In this document: positions 55,528 to 64,000 of the stretch, piece by piece
Layout: each line of letters opens with the position of its first letter
How positions within the stretch are numbered: position 1 is the stretch's first letter
NCBI RefSeq assembly: GCF_026262505.1
Contig: NC_067207.1
Span: 29,418,082 to 29,482,081 of the forward strand
Direction: 5' to 3'
DNA from: Trichomonas vaginalis G3
Lineage: Eukaryota; Parabasalia; Trichomonadida; Trichomonadidae
Length of the DNA: 64,000 nucleotides
Notes under the pieces: model-generated
Told to the model about the DNA's origin: nothing
The model's input: only the letters and a program-made list of their open reading frames with translations
The model's database searches: none
Translations under genes and position numbers: made by a program

Positions 55528-58293
55528 ATGATGAATGACCCCACTATGTTGCAACAAATGTCAAGCAACCCTATGCTTTTAAACCGAGTTATTGGTGCAC
55601 AGAGTGGAGGTTTAAGAGCGGCACTTTTAGCGAAAATGGCAGGCTATGGTGGAGCTGCAGACGGAACAGCTTATAACCCTCAAAGTCAAATGAATTTGAG
55701 TTCACTCAAAAATCAAATAACAGATGTCAAAAAGTCAAACATAGACATACAGAAACAAATAAGCGAAAACGAAAAGAAACTAGAATATGACAGACACACA
55801 AAGAAACTCAATGAGTTAAACGTAGAGAAAAAGAAGAAAGAAGAACAACTGAAAGAACTAAGTACAGAGGAATATGCGAAAAAAGTGTCAGAAAAAGCAG
55901 CAGAAGTAGCAAAAATGGAACAAGATGTTATAAATTTGAAAAACCATACTACTCAATATAAAGTACTGAAAGATGAAGAAATAAAACAAAAAGCCCTGAA
56001 GACATATATGGATAGCGATGAGTATAAAAAAGAAGTTGAAGCAAATGTAAAGGCAGAAAAACTTTTACAGTTGCAAAACCAAACCGTACAGTATGAAAAC
56101 TTAGTACAAGAAAGTAAAAATAACGACGCAGCCATGCAAAAGGCAATGAAAAGCGCAGATATTATAAAAGCTAATAATGACTGGTTAGATGCCCAAGCCA
56201 ACGCTAAAGCAGCCCAACTTATAGGGTCAATAAGGACAAAAATACAAGCGGATGAAGACAGTTCAAATGAAGCTTTAATGAATGCTGACTTTAAGAATGC
56301 CTTCGAAGCTCTTCATAGTAAGGTGAAACTAGTGAACGACTTCTCATCTGGAAAGAAACTGAAGTCTGAAGGTTTCGACAAAGAGTTAAGAGAAGTAGCA
56401 CAAAATATGACGAAAATAACAGATGCAGCAACGAGACAGGCAGTTCAAAGTGCCTATGACGCCGTTAGAGCAACTGTTGTGGAAAGTCAAGAAAAAGAGT
56501 TACAACAGACCAAAACAGACCTAGTAAATGCTTTCTTAAGAACGAAAAGTCAGGTAGGACATTATGCTGCAGATGGAACATATGTGCCAGCTGGTGGAAC
56601 TTATATACCAGCTGGTGGAACTTATATACTAGCTAGTGGAACTTATATACCACCAAACCCTCCAAGAGAAGCACCTGCACCAGGACTACCTAAAACATTT
56701 ACATCGTCACATGGACACAGACACAGGCATGCACCAAAACAACAACAACAACCAACAGTTCAAAATCCAGCACCACAACCAACAGTTCAAAACACTACAC
56801 AACAACCAACAGTTCAAAATCCAGCACCACAACCAACAGTTCAAAACACTACACAACAACCAACAGTTCAAAACCCTGCACAACAACAACCACAAACAGA
56901 GCAAGGACATAAAAGAAGTAGAGAACAAGGAAACCAAGAATTCTTAAAAATGCTTAAGGAAGATTATGGTTACCCAGATACTCTTGACTTTAGTGACAGA
57001 TATAAAGAAGCTATTAAAAAGTTCAAGGAAGGAAATACTGACCCGAACCTATTTAGCTTTATGGTTCAGCACCAAATGGGATATAATTTCAAACCTGGAA
57101 AATACAAGCTCGCTAAGGGATATGATTTAATAGCATATCATCCAAATGACATGGATGAATTTACTCCGAGATATTTGATGTCAGAGCTAAATGATAATTC
57201 AACTCTCTTCATGAAACGCGTAAAAAATAGAGACGGAACGAAAGAAGAAAGGTTTATGAGTCCGGATGACTTAGATAGGGAACTTTTTAAAAACGGTCTC
57301 GGAATATATGAAATGCCAGCAGATGAGGTACAAGAAACTCAACAGGAAGAAGTTCAGATACAACCAGACATGGAAGAAATAGTTCAGCAACAACAGCTAG
57401 AAGAGCCTGAAGGAAACGAACAAGTCCCTCATTTGGAAACTAACTTCACAGAACTAGATGAAGATTTGGAACAGCCGAAAAATCTTGACCCTCAACAAGT
57501 GTATGCGGAGAATATGGAATCTTTCCAAGAGTCTAAGAAAAATTCGGCTGACATAGTAGAAGAATATCGAAAAATGTTCGCCGACATACAAAAGACTCCA
57601 ACATCAGATGAAAATATTCAGCATAGAATGGAAGTACTGAAAGAAAATGTACGCAAATACAATAATCCTTTTTACTTACGACCATATAACGTTCAATCTT
57701 TGGCTGAACTCGGTGAAAATAAAAGGTTAAATTTCAACAAAACATATAGAAATGAAACATTGTTTAAAGTTCATTCAGAACCTAGCCAATATGGAAACAA
57801 ACCTACTTTTGTTTCTGCAGACTATGGAACTACAATGAGATGGGGTCATAAAGCTAATCCGGATAGGTGGTTCATAAACTTACAACCACAATTCCAAGAA
57901 GTTGTAGACGCAATGGAAGTGAATGGTGAACCAGATATAGCTGGTATTTTCAGCGCGGCTTTAATGCCATTGAAAGATATGAAACATGCAGATATTTTGG
58001 ACCAGTATGAAATGAACATGGCCGAGGGAAATATAACACCTGACGTTCTAGAACATTTATCTCAAAGAACTACACAGAACCATAGAGATGGTATATTTGG
58101 TGAAGAGTTTAGAAAGAAAGTTAGGGAGAGAGAAGGAAGAGAACCTATTGTACATGACCTTGCAAACGAAAGTTTGCAAAATGTCATAAAAACTTACTTT
58201 GCAGACAATGAACCGAGAATGGATGAATATTTAAGAAAACTCAAATGGACAGTACCAAATGAAATGTTAGTATTGAAAAAACATGTTCCATGA
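55528..58293 (+). CDS. Large element protein, about 921 aa, function unknown
   Basis: This open frame has Met-rich and Gln-rich N-terminal sequence, then a long coiled coil (about residues 50-320). Degenerate GGTYIPA repeats, a PTVQNPAPQ-type repeat block (Gln/Pro/Thr) and a globular acidic C-terminal part follow. No family is recognised with confidence. Position just before the capsid gene suggests a structural or assembly role in the element (inference). Confidence 0.7.
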   Translation: MMNDPTMLQQMSSNPMLLNRVIGAQSGGLRAALLAKMAGYGGAADGTAYNPQSQMNLSSLKNQITDVKKSNIDIQKQISENEKKLEYDRHTKKLNELNVEKKKKEEQLKELSTEEYAKKVSEKAAEVAKMEQDVINLKNHTTQYKVLKDEEIKQKALKTYMDSDEYKKEVEANVKAEKLLQLQNQTVQYENLVQESKNNDAAMQKAMKSADIIKANNDWLDAQANAKAAQLIGSIRTKIQADEDSSNEALMNADFKNAFEALHSKVKLVNDFSSGKKLKSEGFDKELREVAQNMTKITDAATRQAVQSAYDAVRATVVESQEKELQQTKTDLVNAFLRTKSQVGHYAADGTYVPAGGTYIPAGGTYILASGTYIPPNPPREAPAPGLPKTFTSSHGHRHRHAPKQQQQPTVQNPAPQPTVQNTTQQPTVQNPAPQPTVQNTTQQPTVQNPAQQQPQTEQGHKRSREQGNQEFLKMLKEDYGYPDTLDFSDRYKEAIKKFKEGNTDPNLFSFMVQHQMGYNFKPGKYKLAKGYDLIAYHPNDMDEFTPRYLMSELNDNSTLFMKRVKNRDGTKEERFMSPDDLDRELFKNGLGIYEMPADEVQETQQEEVQIQPDMEEIVQQQQLEEPEGNEQVPHLETNFTELDEDLEQPKNLDPQQVYAENMESFQESKKNSADIVEEYRKMFADIQKTPTSDENIQHRMEVLKENVRKYNNPFYLRPYNVQSLAELGENKRLNFNKTYRNETLFKVHSEPSQYGNKPTFVSADYGTTMRWGHKANPDRWFINLQPQFQEVVDAMEVNGEPDIAGIFSAALMPLKDMKHADILDQYEMNMAEGNITPDVLEHLSQRTTQNHRDGIFGEEFRKKVREREGREPIVHDLANESLQNVIKTYFADNEPRMDEYLRKLKWTVPNEMLVLKKHVP

Positions 58294-58825
58294 CAAAATA
58301 AAACCAACTACAGAAATAAACGACGCAAGACTGAAACGTTGGGTAAAAGCTTTCCCATTCACAAAAGATATTATTGGTTACATGGAAAGAAAACCAGAAT
58401 GGCTACAAAAACATATATTTGGAAACGAGCTTATTCCATATGGACAAGCTCTGTTTGAAGAGCTTGAACCGGAAACTCAGGAAAGAGTCATGCAAACAAT
58501 ACGCGAAGACTCAAATACAAACTATGACAAAATCTTTCTAGGATATAGGTTACCTGAGATGGGCGACCAGAGCCCAAAGGCAAAAAGGACATGGGAAATT
58601 TACAACATACTAGGTGAACATGAGGCAAAGATGCAACAACTTGAAGCAGAGGGCAAGTTACCAAAAGCGACACCAAAGAAGAAGAGAAGAGTAGAACAAA
58701 GTGAAAGTAGTGAAGAAGTAACTTCATCTAGTGAAAGTAGTGGCAATGAAGGAAAAAGAAGAGTTAAAAACTCAGTCAGGAAGAAAGTAAAGCTTGGTAC
58801 GAGTGGGTTCTATTATGACACATAA
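58283..58825 (+). CDS. Small element protein, 180 aa
   Basis: It overlaps the end of the preceding gene by 11 bases in another frame. The N-terminal two-thirds are helical (WVKAFPFTKDIIGYMERKPE). The C-terminus is Ser/Glu-rich then Lys/Arg-rich (SSESSGNEGKRRVKNSVRKK). The function is unknown; a nucleic-acid or capsid accessory role is possible. Confidence 0.7.
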   Translation: MFHDKIKPTTEINDARLKRWVKAFPFTKDIIGYMERKPEWLQKHIFGNELIPYGQALFEELEPETQERVMQTIREDSNTNYDKIFLGYRLPEMGDQSPKAKRTWEIYNILGEHEAKMQQLEAEGKLPKATPKKKRRVEQSESSEEVTSSSESSGNEGKRRVKNSVRKKVKLGTSGFYYDT

Positions 58826-58857
58826 ATCCAACTATTCTATATTTTTACCCATATGAA

Positions 58858-60465
58858 ATGTACGCCGCTCAGAATATAACGCCAACAGTTTTGGATGCCA
58901 TGAACGGAAATGTTTCCGAATGGTATAACGAATGCGACAATGCCATTAGAAGGTCAGAAATAGTTCCTGGAACTTACGAATATACAACTGCTGTTTCTTA
59001 TGGAAACGTAGGTGAGTTTGGAGAAGGTTCTTCAACAACAGTAGATATTGCTTGCGACAGGTTTCATATTATTTCTATTGACAACTCATTCTTATACGTG
59101 GAACAAGACATTGAAATAAAACCTTCTGCCAAGTTGTCTGACAAGAAAGGTTGCAATGGAATTTTCTATGTCGGATACCAATATGCTCCAGAAGTTTTCA
59201 TGGGATATAAGATATATTCTAACTCTGACTTAGTTCAAACAGTAACATGGGCAAACTATGAATGGTTCGCTTTGAGAAACTCAGTACAACCACAAGCTAG
59301 AGAACAAACAGACCAGTATGCAAATATTGAGAAAATAAGAAGACTTGACCCTAACGTTCCAGGAGTTTATGTTAACCTTTCTGGTTCAGATGGAAATGCT
59401 GCCACTAAAGTAAAACTGAAACTTAGAGTTCCTTTGTCATCTTTCCTCATCTTCAGGTTTTTAAGATACTTGCCAAACTGGGCAGGAAAAATTTCTATCG
59501 AACTTACTCCAAGCAAAAATAACTTAGTCATTGCACCAACACAAGACCCATTCACTATTACAGACGTAAAGGGAACAAATAAAACATCATTCGCCGAATT
59601 TTGCAAAGACAAAGTTGACTTAGACTTTGGTTTCTCAAACTTCAACAATGAAGTAAACTATTATTTCAATGCTGCTGGAGATGCTTGGGACCCAGTTAAG
59701 TTCACATGCGAAAAGTTTGAATGCAAGAGAATAGAAAGCAGACTTGCCGTTTATATGTTGGACCCAGATATTTCAAATGCTTTAGCTGCCAAATATATTG
59801 CAGTTCCACTTATGTTCCCTATACACCAAATATCTGTCAAAGACTTTGCAGGTGAAGTTGGAAACCAAAGTGCTGACCCAGGTGCAAGAACAGATATTGC
59901 TTTAACAACTGCAATGAAACATGCAGATACTATGTTTGTACTGTTCAGACGAACTATAAATGACTATTCTTGTTTCTACAACCCTGGTATTAAATATCAT
60001 ATAAACATAGATGGCAAATATTATCCAAGAGAAGAATATTCTACAGTTGAGGATATGAGGTCATACAACTTGACATTAGATGCTATGAACTTTAACAACA
60101 ACTTCACAACAACCATTAACCCTGAAATGCAAAGTTCTATTATGCCATATGTGAAAGTATGGACTCATACAGGAGGTCAAAAAACTCAATATACAAATGG
60201 AGACCGTTCAAACTTTTGGCTTGGCATTCCATTTGCTGACTCAGAAGACTTTATGGGTGGTATTTCAATTGTTGGTACTGTACAAATACAATATACTGGT
60301 GACAGAGACGGTCCAGATGAATTGAAAGCAAAGAAGTTTACAAAACCAATAGCACTTTTCACGGAAGATGCTCTTTTGAAGATTCGTTCGATGAAACCTG
60401 CTGGGGCTCCTCAGATTGGCATAACGACAGCTTCCATCGAGCAGATTTTGGCAGCAGGTCAGTAA
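58858..60465 (+). CDS. Major capsid protein of the element (double-jelly-roll type), 535 aa
   Basis: Beta-rich throughout, of the size of Polinton/virophage major capsids. The central block KVKLKLRVPLSSFLIFRFLR followed by LPNWAGKISIEL matches the characteristic loop-strand region of double-jelly-roll capsids (IPL..WF....LPL.AL....V.I.I pattern in large DNA viruses). Identification rests on pattern and context, not on a search. Confidence 0.7.
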   Translation: MYAAQNITPTVLDAMNGNVSEWYNECDNAIRRSEIVPGTYEYTTAVSYGNVGEFGEGSSTTVDIACDRFHIISIDNSFLYVEQDIEIKPSAKLSDKKGCNGIFYVGYQYAPEVFMGYKIYSNSDLVQTVTWANYEWFALRNSVQPQAREQTDQYANIEKIRRLDPNVPGVYVNLSGSDGNAATKVKLKLRVPLSSFLIFRFLRYLPNWAGKISIELTPSKNNLVIAPTQDPFTITDVKGTNKTSFAEFCKDKVDLDFGFSNFNNEVNYYFNAAGDAWDPVKFTCEKFECKRIESRLAVYMLDPDISNALAAKYIAVPLMFPIHQISVKDFAGEVGNQSADPGARTDIALTTAMKHADTMFVLFRRTINDYSCFYNPGIKYHINIDGKYYPREEYSTVEDMRSYNLTLDAMNFNNNFTTTINPEMQSSIMPYVKVWTHTGGQKTQYTNGDRSNFWLGIPFADSEDFMGGISIVGTVQIQYTGDRDGPDELKAKKFTKPIALFTEDALLKIRSMKPAGAPQIGITTASIEQILAAGQ

Positions 60466-60778
60466 GTTGTTCTTGAACTGACTTCTCTCCGTCAAATATT
60501 GACAGTACGCCAGTTTTGACATAATATTGTATTATAAACTTTCCTTTAGTAATATCGGTCAGTTTTGAAGTTATATTTTTGTCTGCTTCAAGAACTTTCA
60601 CCATTTCGGTTATACCAACTTTCTTTGCTTTATGAAAATATTTTGGTTCAGCAAATATTGCTATTCTATAACATTTACCATTGTTTGTATAAAGAACTAT
60701 TCTGTCAATGTATTTGTATTGTTTGTGTGTGTAAACTTTGTTTTGCTTCAATTCAAAGAGATATCCGAATACGTCCAT
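60359..60778 (-). CDS. Small convergent element gene, 139 aa
   Basis: It starts MDVFGYLFELKQNKVYTHKQ on the minus strand and overlaps the capsid gene's 3' end by about 107 bases. It has balanced amino-acid use and a mixed alpha/beta look. The function is unknown. Opposite orientation within an otherwise plus-strand array is notable. Confidence 0.6.
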   Translation of the reverse strand: MDVFGYLFELKQNKVYTHKQYKYIDRIVLYTNNGKCYRIAIFAEPKYFHKAKKVGITEMVKVLEADKNITSKLTDITKGKFIIQYYVKTGVLSIFDGEKSVQEQLTDLLPKSARWKLSLCQSEEPQQVSSNESSKEHLP

Positions 60779-60841
60779 CTTTTTATTCTAAGTAAAGTGT
60801 CATTTCCGAAAAATAGAAGCGTAAGTGTTTCAAAAGGTTTA

Positions 60842-61165
60842 ATGGCGGTGGCAGATGTGAAGTTAAATTCACCAACTCAAACAAACAGTCAAAGTGTTAT
60901 TGTCAATGTCAAAGACAGAGATGTTGAAGTGGGGAAACCATACGAAGACGAAGATGGTATAACAATTGTTCCTGTAAAAGAACAACCAACATATCCTGAA
61001 GTTAGCAGAGACTTAAGTTCTGTTGCAGATATTCGAAATGACTACCAACAACTGAAAGACAAACTTCAAACTCAGGAGAAGATTTGTCAAGCTTTAAGTA
61101 TAATGTTAAACTTGGTCGAACACACAACCTGTAAAAGTGAACTCATATGTCATTGCACCTCATGA
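60842..61165 (+). CDS. Small element protein, about 107 aa
   Basis: It begins MAVADVKLNSPTQTNSQSVI and has a short coiled coil (NDYQQLKDKLQTQEKICQAL). The function is unknown. Confidence 0.5.
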   Translation: MAVADVKLNSPTQTNSQSVIVNVKDRDVEVGKPYEDEDGITIVPVKEQPTYPEVSRDLSSVADIRNDYQQLKDKLQTQEKICQALSIMLNLVEHTTCKSELICHCTS

Positions 61166-61616
61166 AGTTTTGAAAGAACTATTGAAACTTTTGACAGAGG
61201 CAGACGATATAAACATCAAAGAAATAGAACCCGACATTAGTTGCTGTGGTGTTTCATATAATGCCATTGACAAGATATACGTTATGAAAGGAGGTGAAAC
61301 GTTGAACTTAAAATATAGTTTCCCAGACGTTATAAAAATATTTGACGACCACAACATTTCATTAAAGTTTATTTGCTAAGTAAAAATGTCAAAACTTCTT
61401 GAAAGATGTTTGAAGAAAAATAATATAGACTTTATTTCATGTAAAGGACTTTACACACTTTTGAACGATATGAAAGACCCTGTTTTGTTTGTTCGTGTAG
61501 ACAAAGGAAAGTTCTATGTCTTTACAAAATATTTGAACTTCTTAGACAGAGAACTTCAAGAAACGCCATGTGAAAGTTTAGATGAAGTTCTTCTCCACTT
61601 TCAGAAAAACTTTTAA
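61137..61616 (+). CDS. Two short element open frames
   Basis: Short frames at 61,137-61,379 and 61,386-61,616 (the second MSKLLERCLKKNNIDFISCK, 76 aa) have ordinary composition and no recognised domain. They look like accessory genes of the element. Confidence 0.45.
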
Positions 61617-61627
61617 ATATATATAAA

Positions 61628-62422
61628 TGGCAGAAGACATAATGGTTTATACTATTACGACTAAAAACCCTGAGTCATATAATTCTATAACAACAAACTT
61701 ACAAAGTCCTCAAGGATGATATTGTAAACTAACCTTAAACACAATGACGACTAAAGCCTGTTTTGCTCTTTTGACACCAGAAGATTTTATTGTTGTGAAT
61801 GGTAAAAAATACTCCTTTGAAGATACTTACTCAGATATACCACCAACAGGTTTTGTTGACTTATTTAATACTTTAAGTACGGGTGTAACATGTGCTGCAA
61901 CTAGAGCAGGTTTCATTATGTTTGGATGTCCGACTGAGTTTACTATAAACGATATGAGCTATAATACAAAACTTATATCTGGTTTTACTACCAACAGTTT
62001 CCTATAACAGGAAAAGGTGTCATACAAGGAATGTCTATTCCATTGACATTAAGCACACCAATCTTATATATTGTTTCAAACTTAGGTTCAAAGTGTTATT
62101 CGAATGTCGACAGAAACTATTATGACCAAAAGATACTTATGCGTATAACAATACTTTCTCTGCTGGTTTGCCTATTGTTCATTCGAATGCAGAATTTTCA
62201 ACCTTAGTGAACTCAAACACTTTGGCAAGTATAACGTTGACATTAGTTGACGCAAACTTTGTTCCTGTAAAACTTTTATGTCCTATGTATTTGTCAATGA
62301 CGGCAGAAAGTTTCGAATTGGAAGATGCAACTGGTGAAAGTATTGTATTACAAGAACAACTTCAACAACAAATAGCTCAAGAACAACAAATGCAACAAAT
62401 GGAACAACAAAGTCAAGAATAA
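61628..62422 (+). pseudogene. Degraded stretch of the element between accessory genes and helicase
   Basis: It contains short beta-rich open pieces ending in a Gln-rich tail (EQLQQQIAQEQQMQQMEQQS). It appears broken. Position and beta-rich character would suit a capsid-related gene, but this is not shown. Confidence 0.5.
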
Positions 62423-62454
62423 AAAAAATAATATTTTTTTTTATTTTTATAAAA

Positions 62455-63690
62455 ATGTACAGAATAGATGTTTCAGATTTTTATGACTTCCAAGCATTCA
62501 GAAATATGTGTCCATTTAGAGACTATAACAAAGCAGTCGAGAATTTGAAACGTTTAGTCATTTATGTTGACTCTGCCCCAGAATGTTATGTCATGAAAGA
62601 ATGGGATGTTGTCTTTAACAAACCAAGAGCAACAATAGTGTCTGAACAAGAATGTAGACAGAAACTTAAGAAAATAAAAGTTGTACAAGTTGGAATGAAG
62701 ATGTTAGATGCTTGGGATATCTTATTGTCAAAGTTAGAAGATTTTTCAGTTCGAGGTATAAAGTTTTATACACCTTCTCCAAACTTCTATTCTATCTTCA
62801 CTGGATATAAATATGAACAAGTAGAATGGAAAGAAAATATTATAGAAGCTTGGTTAGACCATGTCAAAGAAATTATATGCAATGGAAACGAAAAGGTTTA
62901 TGAGTATATCTTATGTTGGTTTGCAAACATCTTACAACATCCAAGTGCTAAAAATGAAACTGCTCTCATTATAATTGGAAAACAAGGAACAGGTAAGAAC
63001 ACATTCTTTACAGATATCTTGTGCAAACTGTTAGAAGGTTATTCGAATCCGAATATGACAAACTTAGAAAACATCTGTGGCAAGTTTAACTCCTCAATAG
63101 AGAATATGAAACTTATAGTTTGCAATGAACTTCAAAGTATAGATACAACAAAAGTTTTGAACTCAGATGCTTTGAAGAGTCTTATAACAGACAAAGTTGG
63201 AGTTGTTGAAAGAAAGTATAAAGACCAAAGAGTTTGTGAAAATGTTGCAAACTTCATTATGGTTTCAAACAATGCTGTTCCGATGAAGTTAGAAAGTTCT
63301 GACAGAAGATATGTAGTTGTCAGAACGTCAGATTCTCATATGCAAGATACAGAATATTTTGACGACTTAGCAGAAACTTTGACATCTGACTTTTACAACC
63401 ACTTGTTCTCATATTTCATGACATTAGATATTTCTAAGTTCAATCCAAGACAAATTCCACATACCGAAGAGAGACAAACATTGTTAGAAGCAAACAAGAG
63501 TGTATATGAACTGTTCATAGATGAAACTGACTTTGAGTGTTTAGATGAAAGGTCATTGTACGATTCGTATAAACAATATTGCCAAGAGTATGGTTATATG
63601 ACAGCGTCTAAACGAACATTCTTGGCAAATGTCAAAAGTCTTTTAGACGTACAGAATGGTGTATATACAAAGAAAAATTTTTCTGAGTAA
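62455..63690 (+). CDS. Superfamily 3 helicase of the element, 411 aa
   Basis: The Walker A motif GKQGTGKNTF, Walker B-like LIVCNEL and sensor-like FIMVSNNAVP appear in the order and spacing of SF3 (D5/parvo-type) helicases. A DRRYVVVRTSD arginine-finger region follows. Such helicases drive replication of virophages and Polinton-like viruses. No fused primase domain is evident in the N-terminal 150 residues. The frame looks whole. Confidence 0.88.
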   Translation: MYRIDVSDFYDFQAFRNMCPFRDYNKAVENLKRLVIYVDSAPECYVMKEWDVVFNKPRATIVSEQECRQKLKKIKVVQVGMKMLDAWDILLSKLEDFSVRGIKFYTPSPNFYSIFTGYKYEQVEWKENIIEAWLDHVKEIICNGNEKVYEYILCWFANILQHPSAKNETALIIIGKQGTGKNTFFTDILCKLLEGYSNPNMTNLENICGKFNSSIENMKLIVCNELQSIDTTKVLNSDALKSLITDKVGVVERKYKDQRVCENVANFIMVSNNAVPMKLESSDRRYVVVRTSDSHMQDTEYFDDLAETLTSDFYNHLFSYFMTLDISKFNPRQIPHTEERQTLLEANKSVYELFIDETDFECLDERSLYDSYKQYCQEYGYMTASKRTFLANVKSLLDVQNGVYTKKNFSE

Positions 63691-63726
63691 ATTTTAAAAA
63701 AATATTTTTTTTATCCGATAGAAAAG

Positions 63727-64000
63727 ATGACGAAATTCATCTCAGTCAACAAGTACATGTCAGGACTTAAAGAAGAACTAGACCCATTCACATATTTGAA
63801 TGTTTACTTCTACCATTTTGAAAAGTCTACATTTGACAAAGTTTGGAACATCGAACCAGTTAAGTTTGCTATTGTGACTAAAAATGGTGCGAAATTTGAA
63901 GACTTAGACATAGAAGGTTTGTTAACAGTCAAAGAAAGTTTTGACAGAAGGTTTTCAAACCTTAAAGAAGGTAAAGCATACAAACTTGTTATACCTTATG
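63727..64000 (+). CDS. Element gene, partial at window end
   Basis: The frame from ATG 63,727 (MTKFISVNKYMSGLKEELDP) stays open for 91 codons to the window edge. No family can be named from this part. Confidence 0.6.
   Translation, partial: MTKFISVNKYMSGLKEELDPFTYLNVYFYHFEKSTFDKVWNIEPVKFAIVTKNGAKFEDLDIEGLLTVKESFDRRFSNLKEGKAYKLVIPY

Larger units (their letters stand above)
55122..64000 (+). mobile_element. Maverick/Polinton-like virus-like element, left part (continues past window)
   Basis: The probable left end begins AGGTCAGGT at 55,122. It carries a GC-rich nested stem (GGGGCT/AGCCCC around GGCGC/GCGCC, 55,135-55,167). It contains a tightly packed gene array: a large Gln/Pro-rich protein, a small basic protein, a major capsid protein, a convergent small gene, several short frames and an SF3 helicase. 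It has lower GC and different codon use from host genes such as PEPCK. The major genes look whole, but one stretch between capsid and helicase looks degraded, with an estimated two or three breaks. A moderately young insertion is likely. The right end, integrase and polymerase (if any) are outside the window. Confidence 0.85.

Overview
The window looks like nuclear DNA of a trichomonad, most likely Trichomonas vaginalis or a close relative. Genes are compact and appear intronless in AT-rich DNA. Many carry a TCA(+1)Y(T/A) initiator within about 6-15 bases of the ATG (for example TCACTT before PEPCK, carbamate kinase and the 30,683 gene; TCATTT before dynein light chain). Several stop codons overlap TAAA, the known trichomonad polyadenylation signal. 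The gene set also fits: GTP-type PEPCK, carbamate kinase, a metacaspase, ankyrin-repeat proteins, and very heavy repeat and Maverick/Polinton content. The species name is inference; no database was searched.

Layout. 1-2,590: a partial helical-repeat gene and an ankyrin-repeat gene. About 3,905-16,316: a repeat structure of about 12.4 kb whose two ends are inverted copies of each other. Each end holds an array of a 121-bp tandem repeat (about 25 copies left, about 19 right). The centre contains a broken retroviral-type (rve) integrase/transposase gene and a nested palindrome of about 520-bp arms tipped with chains of perfect stem-loops. 17,860-18,985: a diverged copy of a coding-like segment from that palindrome, followed by a minisatellite rich in AGATCTACTTCC. 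19,695-47,867: the gene-rich core. It holds a DH-PH-FYVE Rho GEF-like protein, a WW-parvulin (Pin1-type) isomerase, an LC8 dynein light chain, an STPGR (PG-rich repeat) protein, PEPCK, two membrane proteins, a DJ-1/PfpI protein, an ankyrin gene carrying one stop, a 1.6-kaa coiled-coil protein, a decaying IQ/Trp-rich gene, a repeat-rich tail-anchored protein, a metacaspase and a conserved-looking unknown.

48,215-49,306: a non-autonomous Mutator-like element with a 9-bp target duplication. 49,887-53,270: a carbamate kinase gene split by a 2,431-bp non-autonomous hAT element, with an exact 8-bp target duplication and a large internal minisatellite. 53,271-55,121: spacer with three related foldback units. 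55,122 to the window end: the left part of a Maverick/Polinton-like virus-like element with a double-jelly-roll-type major capsid protein and a superfamily 3 helicase.

The metabolic genes fit trichomonad energy metabolism: PEPCK links glycolysis to oxaloacetate, and carbamate kinase is the ATP-yielding step of the arginine dihydrolase pathway. The copy of carbamate kinase seen here cannot make a full-length enzyme while the hAT insert is present. The dominant theme is an ordinary gene core invaded and flanked by several kinds of mobile DNA that share a habit of carrying internal tandem repeats.
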